From Exilibacterium sp. (lineage in GTDB: Bacteria; Pseudomonadota; Gammaproteobacteria; Pseudomonadales; Cellvibrionaceae), in the NCBI GenBank assembly GCA_028280195.1, contig JANQMH010000096.1, positions 1 through 32,938 on the forward strand: a stretch of 32,938 nucleotides of DNA. The letters are read 5' to 3'. The translations under genes and the position numbers were made by a program. Position 1 is the first letter of the stretch. Each line of letters opens with the position of its first letter. The notes beneath the pieces were generated by a model. It saw only the letters and a program-made list of their open reading frames with translations, was not told the DNA's origin and ran no database searches. Below are positions 15,746-22,693 of this stretch, piece by piece.

Positions 15746-17146
15746 ATGACTGACAAAGACGATGACAAGAGCGAGTTTTACTACCCGCCCGATACCCTCG
15801 GCCTGGAGACCGAACAAATGCGGCGCCTGGGCTACCAGGTAGTGGACATGGTCGTCGACCGGCTCGCGCGCAAGCACCGCGAGGCCGCCATCAGCCGCGC
15901 AGAGGCCGCGCAATTGCAACAGGCGCTCGGCGGACCGCTGCCGGAACAGGGGCTCAGCCCCGAGGCATCGCTGGCGCTGCTGGCCGATATCGCCCTGATC
16001 CACCAACAACGCGGTGACCACCCGCGCTATTTTGCCCGCGTTCCCGGGCCCAGCTCCTTTGCCGCGGTACTCGGTGAATGGCTGGGCACCGGCTTCAACA
16101 CCATTGCCGCTTCCTGGGCGGGCGGCTCCGGCCCCGCCACCGTCGAACTGGTGGTAATCGACTGGCTGCGCCAGTTGATGGGTCTGCCCGCGGGCACCGA
16201 AGGCGTATTGGTCAGCGGCGGTTCCAACGCCAGCCTCACCGCTTTTGCGGCCGCCCGCAGCACTGTCGGCAGCGGTGTGGTTTACCTGACGGACCAGACC
16301 CACTCCTCGCTGCCGCGGGCGCTCGAGCAGTTGGGCTTTGCCGCGGCCGAAATCCGCATCCTGGAAAGCGATGCCGACCTGAGGATGCCGACCACCTCGC
16401 TGCAGTGCGCAATCGCAGCAGACCGGCAAGCCGGCCGGCGCCCCGTGATGGTGATTGCTACCGCCGGCACCACCAATGCCGGCACGGTGGACCCGCTGGA
16501 GGAGATCGCGGCGATCTGTGCGCGGGAGAATCTCTGGCTACATATCGACGGCGCCTACGGTGCGCCGGCGGCCATCACCCCACAGGGGCGCGAATACCTG
16601 CGCGGCATGGCCAGGGCCGACTCGCTGGTGCTGGACCCCCACAAATGGCTGTTCCAGCCCTACGATGTGGGTTGCCTGCTGATTCGGGCGGGAGTCCTCG
16701 AGACGTGTTTCAGCATGAACCCGGAATACCTGCAGGACGTGCGGGCCGGCAGCGGTGAAGTGGACTTCCGCAATCGCGGTTTCGAACTCAGCCGCCGCTG
16801 CCGCGCGCTCAAACTGTGGATGAGCCTGCGCACCTACGGCATAGCGCGCATCCGCGATGCCATTCAAACCGGTATCGGGCTGGCCGAATATGCCGAGGCC
16901 TACCTGCGCCGGCAGGCGGAGAAATGGGAAGTCGTCACCCCGGCGCAGATCGGCATTGTCTGTTTTGCCCTGCGCGGCGCATCTGCGGCGGCACAGCGGC
17001 GGCGCGCGCAGGCGCTGACGGACTCCGGCTTTGCCTGCGTGACAACCACAAGGCTGAAAAACCGCACCGTGTTGCGTCTGTGCACCATAAATCCACTGAC
17101 CACGAAAAGCGATATTGCTGAAACTATCGATCGGCTCGGCCGGTAG
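15746..17146 (+). CDS. PLP-dependent group II decarboxylase (aromatic amino acid decarboxylase type)
   Basis: A 466-residue enzyme of the pyridoxal-dependent decarboxylase family (aromatic-L-amino-acid/glutamate decarboxylase fold). K300 in LDPHKWLFQPYDVG is the cofactor lysine. WLHIDGAYGAPAAITP holds the conserved Asp, and LMGLPAGTEGVLVSGGSNAS is the cofactor phosphate-binding region. The N-terminal RRLGYQVVDMVVDRLA is also typical. It should remove the carboxyl group of an amino acid to give an amine and CO2 in the cytoplasm. Its divergent position beside a siderophore receptor suggests, without proof, amine supply for a siderophore or amine metabolism. Its stop lies 6 bases from the convergent aldehyde dehydrogenase stop. 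Confidence 0.9.
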   Translation: MTDKDDDKSEFYYPPDTLGLETEQMRRLGYQVVDMVVDRLARKHREAAISRAEAAQLQQALGGPLPEQGLSPEASLALLADIALIHQQRGDHPRYFARVPGPSSFAAVLGEWLGTGFNTIAASWAGGSGPATVELVVIDWLRQLMGLPAGTEGVLVSGGSNASLTAFAAARSTVGSGVVYLTDQTHSSLPRALEQLGFAAAEIRILESDADLRMPTTSLQCAIAADRQAGRRPVMVIATAGTTNAGTVDPLEEIAAICARENLWLHIDGAYGAPAAITPQGREYLRGMARADSLVLDPHKWLFQPYDVGCLLIRAGVLETCFSMNPEYLQDVRAGSGEVDFRNRGFELSRRCRALKLWMSLRTYGIARIRDAIQTGIGLAEYAEAYLRRQAEKWEVVTPAQIGIVCFALRGASAAAQRRRAQALTDSGFACVTTTRLKNRTVLRLCTINPLTTKSDIAETIDRLGR

Positions 17147-17152
17147 AGCTGC

Positions 17153-18604
17153 TCATTTGATGCGGTTTACTCGCATCTTGATATGCTTGGCCTCGAGATA
17201 GTTCTCCAGGCCCTCGCGCCCGAGTTCGCGTCCCATGCCGCTAAGTTTCCAGCCGCCGAACGGCGCCTGCAGTTCGGAGGTATCGTTGACATTAATGCCG
17301 ACCGCGCCGAATTCAAGCTGGTCTGCCAGCGCCCAGGCCAGTTCCAGGTCTCCCGAGTAAACGTAGGCCGCCAGGCCATAAGGCAAGCTGTTGGCGATGG
17401 TCAATATGTCATCCACACAGCGGCAGGCGTGAATGGCCGCCAGGGGGCCAAAGGATTCCTCGGTCATGGGGAGACTGTCCAGCGGCGCATTGTCGATCAA
17501 TGTGGGCCGGTAGAAATGGCCCGATCGCAACGCTTTCCCATCGGCGATAACACCGCCACTCACTACACTGCCGCCTTTTTTCACCGCATCCGCTACATGC
17601 CTGCGGGTGCGATCGACGACACTTTGATTCAGCACCGGCCCGTACTCGATACCCGCCTGCAGGCCGTGCCCGAGTTCAATGGCCGAGGTCAGCGCCTGCA
17701 GCCGCGCTACAAACGCCTTGTGCACATCCCGGTGAACCAGAATGCGGTTAACGGTAATGCAGATTTGCCCCATATTGGAAAACGAGCGCCGCATCGCCGC
17801 GCGGGCCGCCGCGTCGAGATCCGCGTCGGGCAGGACGATAAATGGCGCCTGGCCACCCAGCTCCAGACACAGGCGCTTCAGGTTGCCGGCAGCGTTGCGC
17901 ATAATCTCCCGTCCGGCCGGTACCGAGGCAGTGGCGGAAATCAGCGCGATATCGTTATGAGCCGACAGCGCGGCGCCGGCCTCGGGGCCATGGCCCTGCA
18001 GATTGCCCAGCACACCGGCGGGCAGGCCGGCGCGGTGAAAACAGTCTACTACCGCCGCCACTGCAAAAGGGGTCTCATGCGGCGGCTTGACGATAATGGT
18101 ACAGCCCGCCGCCAGGGCCGGCCCCACCTTCCAGCAATACAGGTCGACGGGATAGTTCCAGGGTACGATCGCAGCGGCAATACCCACCGGATAATAGCCG
18201 ACCACGTTTTTGATATCGCTGCTGGTAGCAGGCCGCAGCGAGCCGCCGATACGGCAGGCCTCTTCAGCGTAGTAACGCAGTACCTGCACACCAAACAGAA
18301 TTTCCTTGCGGCTGTCGGCCAGCGGTTTGCCCTGCTCGCGAGTCAGGGTTTCGGCAATGCCGTCGGCGCCATCCTCGATCAGCGCCGCCGCCCGCCGCAG
18401 CAGCCCGGCGCGCTCAGCCGCGCAGGTCTGCGCCCAGGATCGCTGCACCCGCTTTGCGGCGCTAACGGCGCGGTCGATATCGGCAGCGCCGGCCAGCGCC
18501 GCCCGCCCCAGTAGCTCACCGCTGGCGGGGTCATTTACCTGATACCAATTGCCGGCAGCGGGTTTGTGCCATTCGCCGCCATAGTAGAGCGCGCATTCCC
18601 GCAT
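17153..18604 (-). CDS. Aldehyde dehydrogenase family protein
   Basis: The 483-residue protein has the full NAD(P)-aldehyde dehydrogenase layout with N150 (VPWNYPVDLYCWKVGPAL), general base E248 (CLELGGQAP) and nucleophile C282 (GQICITVNR). It oxidises an aldehyde to a carboxylate; overall motifs resemble succinate-semialdehyde/betaine-aldehyde types, but the substrate is uncertain. The usual FTGS-x-x-VG-type cofactor motif reads ISATASVPAGREI, an unusual variant. ATG 18604 is chosen because it overlaps the SIS gene's stop by one base (TGATG) with GGAG upstream; a longer in-frame start at 18634 would overlap more. It is the last gene of the gntR operon. Confidence 0.87.
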   Translation of the reverse strand: MRECALYYGGEWHKPAAGNWYQVNDPASGELLGRAALAGAADIDRAVSAAKRVQRSWAQTCAAERAGLLRRAAALIEDGADGIAETLTREQGKPLADSRKEILFGVQVLRYYAEEACRIGGSLRPATSSDIKNVVGYYPVGIAAAIVPWNYPVDLYCWKVGPALAAGCTIIVKPPHETPFAVAAVVDCFHRAGLPAGVLGNLQGHGPEAGAALSAHNDIALISATASVPAGREIMRNAAGNLKRLCLELGGQAPFIVLPDADLDAAARAAMRRSFSNMGQICITVNRILVHRDVHKAFVARLQALTSAIELGHGLQAGIEYGPVLNQSVVDRTRRHVADAVKKGGSVVSGGVIADGKALRSGHFYRPTLIDNAPLDSLPMTEESFGPLAAIHACRCVDDILTIANSLPYGLAAYVYSGDLELAWALADQLEFGAVGINVNDTSELQAPFGGWKLSGMGRELGREGLENYLEAKHIKMRVNRIK

Positions 18605-19374
18605 CACAGACTCCGCGCGGAAAGGCGGCGCCACAACTCGGCATAGTTGCGATCGTTCTGGCGGTCGGCCTCGACTTTGGCGGTAGTGTTGGGGCTGACC
18701 ATAATCATCGGCTGGCAGCCGCGCTGCACCAGCTCCTCGACGGTGGCCGCATTGATACTCTGGCCAATGGCAATGGCGACACTGGTCGAACTGGCGCCCA
18801 CGGGACTGTCGAGCCCGTCGATAACAATACCGGCATCGGCCTTGGGCGCCATGGTATCGATAACAATATCGGCCAGCTCAAACAGGCGCTTGCCGCAGGA
18901 ATGGCGCGACGGCACCTGCGAAGAATGTGGAATACTGGTAACACCGATGACTTTCATACCGTGCTTTTTCGCTCCTACGGCGATATCCAGTGTCACTGCG
19001 TTGATACCGGAGTGTGAAAAGATCAGCATGGTATCTTCGGATTCCAGTTGGTGCGACGACAATATTGCATCGCCGTAACCCTCACGGGAATGGATGAAGC
19101 GGTATTGCCGCGCGCCGCCATCGCCCAGTACCCGGTGAAATGAAATCATGGTGCTCTCGACAATCGGCCTGAAGCCCACCGTCGTGCCGGTGCGGGGGAA
19201 CATCTCCATGGCGGCAAAGGAGCCGTGACCGGTGCCGAAGGTAAACACCAGTTTGCCTTTTTCAATGCTGTCGGCACAGACTGCGGCCGCCTGCGCGATT
19301 GCATCGGCCTGCGATACCATCACATCGTTGAGGCGTTCAATCAGGTTGGTAAAATAACGCTGGGTCATATTCAT
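18604..19374 (-). CDS. SIS-domain (UPF0309-like) sugar-binding protein
   Basis: A 256-residue protein with a single SIS domain. The phosphosugar-binding motifs are FTFGTGHGSFAAMEMF (about residues 44-59) and MLIFSHSGINAVTLDIAVGA, followed by IGVTSIPHSSQVPSRHSCG. This pattern fits the UPF0309 group of sugar isomerase-domain proteins, which bind or isomerise phosphorylated sugars or aminosugars. AGGAG lies about 8 bases before ATG 19374. Between a nucleoside phosphorylase and an aldehyde dehydrogenase, it may process the sugar phosphate released from a nucleoside or glycoside. The reaction is not established. Confidence 0.85.
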   Translation of the reverse strand: MNMTQRYFTNLIERLNDVMVSQADAIAQAAAVCADSIEKGKLVFTFGTGHGSFAAMEMFPRTGTTVGFRPIVESTMISFHRVLGDGGARQYRFIHSREGYGDAILSSHQLESEDTMLIFSHSGINAVTLDIAVGAKKHGMKVIGVTSIPHSSQVPSRHSCGKRLFELADIVIDTMAPKADAGIVIDGLDSPVGASSTSVAIAIGQSINAATVEELVQRGCQPMIMVSPNTTAKVEADRQNDRNYAELWRRLSARSL

Positions 19375-19404
19375 AGGGGATACTCCTGCATAGCGCTTAT
19401 CGAA

Positions 19405-20148
19405 CTACACTGAAGGCGTTGCGGACAGCGCCTCGAGCGCATAGCGAAACAATCCGGGCTCAGCCTGATCGAGTTGAGCCTGTGCCAGTTTCTCGCCAGA
19501 GGCAGCGTCGACCGTGGCCATACACAGACAACCGGCGCGCGTGCGCAGTGTTCGCGCGACGGTCAACAGCGCCGAGGTTTCCATATCCAGGGCCATCACA
19601 TGCAACTGCTTCATCTGTGCCAGCACGGCCTGTTTTTCTTCACTATCACTGCCGTCCAGTGCATACATTTGCCGATAAAAACCGTCGAAAGAGGCGTAGA
19701 CACCACTGCGCCAGCGCGCATCGCGACCGATGGCATTTCTGAGTGCACTCTGCAGTTCGAAATCTGCCACGGCGGGATAGCCGACCGGCGCATAGGCCGC
19801 GGAAGTACCCTCGCCTCGATAAGCCGCCTCGGCAATAATGAACTCGCCGCGCTCTGCCGGCGGCAGTGACATGGCCGTACCGACACGTAAAAAAGTGCGC
19901 GCGCCGAGATCGAACAGTTCGTGCATAACAATAGCGGCGATCGGCGCTCCCATGCCAAAAGCACAGGCGGTGATGCGGGTGTCACGATAGTTTCCGCTTA
20001 GGCAATGCAGTCCGCGCTGCTGCGGATACTGCTCAACATCGCTCAACAGCAGCCCCAGGCGCGCAACCCGCCCCGGATCTCCCAGCAGGATTACGCGTTC
20101 AGCCACATCTTCCGTTTTGCAACCTATATACCAGGCAGTTTTCGACAT
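19405..20148 (-). CDS. Nucleoside phosphorylase (uridine phosphorylase-like)
   Basis: The 247-residue protein belongs to the PNP/UDP phosphorylase family. Seen motifs are LLGDPGRVARL near the N-terminus, ACAFGMGAPIAAIVMHEL, FLRVGTAMSL (phosphate-binding Arg and Gly-Thr) and the ribose-binding ALDMETSALLTVARTL with M189 and E190. The family splits the N-glycosidic bond of a nucleoside with phosphate, giving a free base and ribose 1-phosphate. Length and motifs resemble hexameric uridine phosphorylases, but base specificity cannot be read with confidence. GGAG precedes ATG 20148. It is 13 bases from the PfkB gene. Confidence 0.85.
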   Translation of the reverse strand: MSKTAWYIGCKTEDVAERVILLGDPGRVARLGLLLSDVEQYPQQRGLHCLSGNYRDTRITACAFGMGAPIAAIVMHELFDLGARTFLRVGTAMSLPPAERGEFIIAEAAYRGEGTSAAYAPVGYPAVADFELQSALRNAIGRDARWRSGVYASFDGFYRQMYALDGSDSEEKQAVLAQMKQLHVMALDMETSALLTVARTLRTRAGCLCMATVDAASGEKLAQAQLDQAEPGLFRYALEALSATPSV

Positions 20149-20162
20149 ACTCGATTCTCCAG

Positions 20163-21014
20163 TTAAGTCGTCGATCTCGGCAACAGCAAGCGATAGGCCG
20201 CGTCGATGCCCTGTCGAACAGCGGCTTTGCTATCCGTTTCGCCACTCAGCACCGCGGCCAGTGTGCCGCCGGCCAGCGTATCGCCGGCACCGGTGGTGTC
20301 GATCACCTGCAGGGAGCAAACCGGCAGCGTGTGGCGCGGCAGTTCCCCCTGCTCGACGACTACCGCTGAGCTGCCGGCGGTTTCCACAATCACCGGAGCC
20401 GCCCTGTGGCGCCCCTGCAGCGCCGCATTTACCGAGGCGCGTTCCATCGGGTTGCAAAAGATATAATCCGCGCGCATGCCGAGTGCCTTGCGCAATGAGG
20501 CGGAAAAAGAGATCTCATCGTTTTTCGCCACCCAGGCAACCAGAGCGTCCTGCCGCGCAAGCTCCAGCAGGCGCTCACCGATGCGCGCCGGGCCGACGGT
20601 GATACACAGCAGATCCGCCTGCCGTGCCGCCTGCTGCTGTACCGCGGTCAATACTTCCCTGCCGATAAAACCGGGATCGAAAAGACAGCCGCAGCTGCCG
20701 TCCCGCTCGTAAACCAGCATGCACACCGGTGTTGCGCCGCCGGCCACCGTCGCCACGGTGGACGTATCGATACCCTGAGCCCGGGCCTCATTTTCATAGA
20801 GATCGCCGTGGTGATCGTCTCCGGTCCAGGTCAAGACCTGGCAGTGCGCAGCTGCCGCCAGCGGCTTGGCGCAGTAAAGCGCACAGCCGCCGGGATGCGG
20901 CCAGGGTTCAGACGAGCGGTCGTTGATCAGCACGGTATGTCCCGGCTGATAATGGCCGGCCAATCCCACGGCAAAATCCAGCGAAGCGTAGCCGCACACC
21001 AGTGCCCTTTTCAA
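20163..21014 (-). CDS. PfkB-family sugar/nucleoside kinase (TTG start)
   Basis: A 283-residue kinase of the PfkB/ribokinase family. The second family signature is clear (VIDTTGAGDTLAGGTLAAV), with D245 as catalytic base. An N-terminal substrate-binding region (GGCALYCAKPLAAAA) replaces the usual GG-N-A motif. It should transfer phosphate from ATP to a sugar, nucleoside or sugar phosphate. The start is TTG 21014, which overlaps the upstream stop (TTGA, 21011-21014) and follows a strong GGAGGGG site by 6 bases; no ATG is nearby. It is relatively short for the family. Within the operon it could phosphorylate the sugar freed by the phosphorylase or the intact nucleoside. Confidence 0.85.
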   Translation of the reverse strand: MKRALVCGYASLDFAVGLAGHYQPGHTVLINDRSSEPWPHPGGCALYCAKPLAAAAHCQVLTWTGDDHHGDLYENEARAQGIDTSTVATVAGGATPVCMLVYERDGSCGCLFDPGFIGREVLTAVQQQAARQADLLCITVGPARIGERLLELARQDALVAWVAKNDEISFSASLRKALGMRADYIFCNPMERASVNAALQGRHRAAPVIVETAGSSAVVVEQGELPRHTLPVCSLQVIDTTGAGDTLAGGTLAAVLSGETDSKAAVRQGIDAAYRLLLPRSTT

Positions 21015-21628
21015 GTCGGCCCCTCCTTCAATCCGTCATCGTCTTCACACAATGCCTGCAGAGCGCGGTCCAGCTCGACGACCCAGCCCATATAGCGGTC
21101 CACGTCTTCCAGCGCGGCGCGGGCCAGGCCGGTGCGGTTGGAATTGGTTGCCTGCCGCGGCAGCAGGCATTGAAAACCGTGGCTAAAAGCATCCTGAATC
21201 GTTGCTCTGACGCAGACATTGGTTTTAACGCCGGCAATTACCAGGCGCTCAATCCCATGCTCGCGCAGCAGCAGCTGTAGATCGGTAGCAAAAAACGCGC
21301 TGTAACGGCGCTTCGGCAGCACCAGCTCCGGCCGGTCCGCCCGTACGGTGATTTCTTCGATCAGCTGTGCATCGATAGTGGCATCGAGCCCGTGCGGGGG
21401 AATCTTCAACTGCTCGAAATCATTGAAGCCGCTGCGGTGGCGATCCACCACGTAGACGATCAGCCGGTTGCCCCGGCGTGCCGCGTCTACCAGTTGCAGG
21501 CAGGGTTCGATAATGTCCCGGGCGTTGGGGTAATAGTTTTCACCGCTCTGATGCAAAAAAGCGTGCTGTAGATCGATCAGCAGCAGCGCGGTGTCGCCGC
21601 TGCATGCCCGCTCCCCCTCAAACTTCAT
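21011..21628 (-). CDS. Isochorismatase-fold cysteine amidohydrolase
   Basis: The 205-residue protein has the catalytic triad of the isochorismatase/nicotinamidase superfamily: D19 (LLLIDLQ), K106 (VLPKRRYSAFF) and C139 (GVKTNVCVRAT). It also has D62, H64 and H79 (VDRHR and PPHGLDAT), positioned like the metal-binding Asp-His-His of nicotinamidases. The C-terminal half (KRRYSAFF to YMGWVVEL) also resembles ureidoacrylate amidohydrolases of pyrimidine breakdown. It should hydrolyse an amide or carbamoyl group and release ammonia. It follows gntR by 29 bases, overlaps the PfkB gene by four, and has GGGAG before ATG 21628. Confidence 0.87.
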   Translation of the reverse strand: MKFEGERACSGDTALLLIDLQHAFLHQSGENYYPNARDIIEPCLQLVDAARRGNRLIVYVVDRHRSGFNDFEQLKIPPHGLDATIDAQLIEEITVRADRPELVLPKRRYSAFFATDLQLLLREHGIERLVIAGVKTNVCVRATIQDAFSHGFQCLLPRQATNSNRTGLARAALEDVDRYMGWVVELDRALQALCEDDDGLKEGPT

Positions 21629-21657
21629 ATTGCGCTCCCGCCAACTGCTACAACACG

Positions 21658-22458
21658 TTATGTCTGCCGGGGCGTATCGCCGGCAAACAGGACCTCGGTA
21701 AGGCCGCGTGAACTGACCAGGTGAGCCTCGTAGGTATAGGATCCACCGCTGTAAACACCCTCGGTGATTTCCAGTAAGCGGCCTTTGGCATCGAAGCTTT
21801 TGCGGTGCACCTGCATCACCGCTTCGCCTGCCGCCATTTGCAGCAGCCCGGCGTCCCGCTCACCGGCAATACGGGCGCGCAGGATTTCATCGGCGTGATC
21901 GACACTAAACCCGGCCTCGGCAAAGGCCTCGAACAGAGAGAAATTGCTTTCCTCCAATAAGCGGGCGTGAGGCTTTCCCGCCTGTATTGTCAGCTCTTCG
22001 ATTTGCGCCGCCACAGAGGCCGGCACGATATGCTTGTGTATGGCCCAGGGAATGCCATCCACAAGCCGCAGCCGCTCCAGTATCACTGCCGGCTCGTCGC
22101 AGCCGAACTGGATCACATCGCGGCGCGCCAGCCTGGCGATATCGAGAAACTGTTGCGAGGGCTGGCGGCCCTGATTGCGCACTCCGGCGGTAAAGCTCAG
22201 CAGGTAACCGGGTTTTCGGTGCAGCGACTGGCGGGCGACGAAAGTGCCGACACCCTGCCGGCGCTGTGCCAGCCCCTCGCGCAGCAGCATATCGAAAGCG
22301 CGCACCACGGTGCCGCGGCTGACGCCGTACTGCTGGCACAAGGCGGCCTCGCTGGGCAGCATATCACCGGGCTGCAACCTGCCCGATTGAATTTCGTTCT
22401 TTAAGTCCTGCGCCAGCCGCGCATAGAGCGGACCGGTCGCTTTAACTGTGCGGCGCAT
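21658..22458 (-). CDS. GntR/HutC-family transcriptional regulator (UTRA domain)
   Basis: A 266-residue regulator with an N-terminal GntR winged helix (about 8-75; LPSEAALCQQYGVSRGTVVR and REGLAQRRQGVGTFVA) and a C-terminal UTRA ligand-binding domain (about 95-245) of the HutC group. HutC-type proteins usually repress a neighbouring catabolic operon until a pathway metabolite binds. It is the first gene of the operon and lies about 70 bases from the palindromic site between its promoter and that of the divergent TonB receptor. This makes autoregulation and control of the receptor likely. The effector is unknown. Confidence 0.9.
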   Translation of the reverse strand: MRRTVKATGPLYARLAQDLKNEIQSGRLQPGDMLPSEAALCQQYGVSRGTVVRAFDMLLREGLAQRRQGVGTFVARQSLHRKPGYLLSFTAGVRNQGRQPSQQFLDIARLARRDVIQFGCDEPAVILERLRLVDGIPWAIHKHIVPASVAAQIEELTIQAGKPHARLLEESNFSLFEAFAEAGFSVDHADEILRARIAGERDAGLLQMAAGEAVMQVHRKSFDAKGRLLEITEGVYSGGSYTYEAHLVSSRGLTEVLFAGDTPRQT

Positions 22459-22513
22459 TGAGTTGAGTCCTGAAGGTGGAGATAGCGAATCAGCCCCACT
22501 TTAACCGGCTGCA

Positions 22514-22543
22514 ATTCTAACTACAATCGGCTTGACTAGTCAA
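22514..22543 (-). promoter_or_regulatory. Predicted sigma-70 promoter for gntR
   Basis: On the minus strand TTGACT (22543-22538) and TAGAAT (22519-22514) are 18 bases apart. The transcript would start about 50 bases before the gntR ATG. The -35 element is part of the palindromic operator. Confidence 0.55.
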
Positions 22544-22550
22544 CTAGTTG
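22532..22550. promoter_or_regulatory. Palindromic GntR operator candidate
   Basis: TTGACTAGTCAACTAGTTG contains two overlapping perfect palindromes, TTGACTAGTCAA (22532-22543) and CAACTAGTTG (22541-22550), which both centre on CTAG. Dyads of this kind are typical for HutC-type GntR dimers. The site covers the -35 elements of both divergent promoters, so a bound repressor would block both. Confidence 0.7.
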
Positions 22551-22560
22551 TTTGTATGAT
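22532..22560 (+). promoter_or_regulatory. Predicted sigma-70 promoter for the TonB receptor
   Basis: TTGACT (22532-22537) and TATGAT (22555-22560) are separated by exactly 17 bases, close to consensus. Transcription would start near 22567, leaving a leader of about 127 bases before ATG 22694. Confidence 0.7.
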
Positions 22561-22626
22561 CCGCCCATAGTCAGGACCCTGTACCGGTATCGCGTCGGCC
22601 TAAAAGCAATTAAAGACATGATGTCG

Positions 22627-22680
22627 AGAAATAAAAAGAGATAAGAAATAAAGATAAAGAGATAAAAAGACAAAGAGATA
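22627..22680 (+). repeat. Purine-rich leader with repeated AAAGAGATA
   Basis: The leader of the TonB receptor is nearly free of C and rich in A and G. AAAGAGATA occurs exactly three times (22635-22643, 22656-22664, 22672-22680), with AATAAAA-like stretches between. A GGGAG ribosome site follows. Such A-rich leaders are candidate Hfq/Crc contact regions, but this is inference. Confidence 0.55.
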
Positions 22681-22693
22681 CGGGAGAAGCCAG

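Noticed and set aside
17183-18514. 443-residue plus-strand frame opposite the aldehyde dehydrogenase
   Set aside because: The minus strand has all aldehyde dehydrogenase catalytic residues in order; the opposite frame has no recognisable features.
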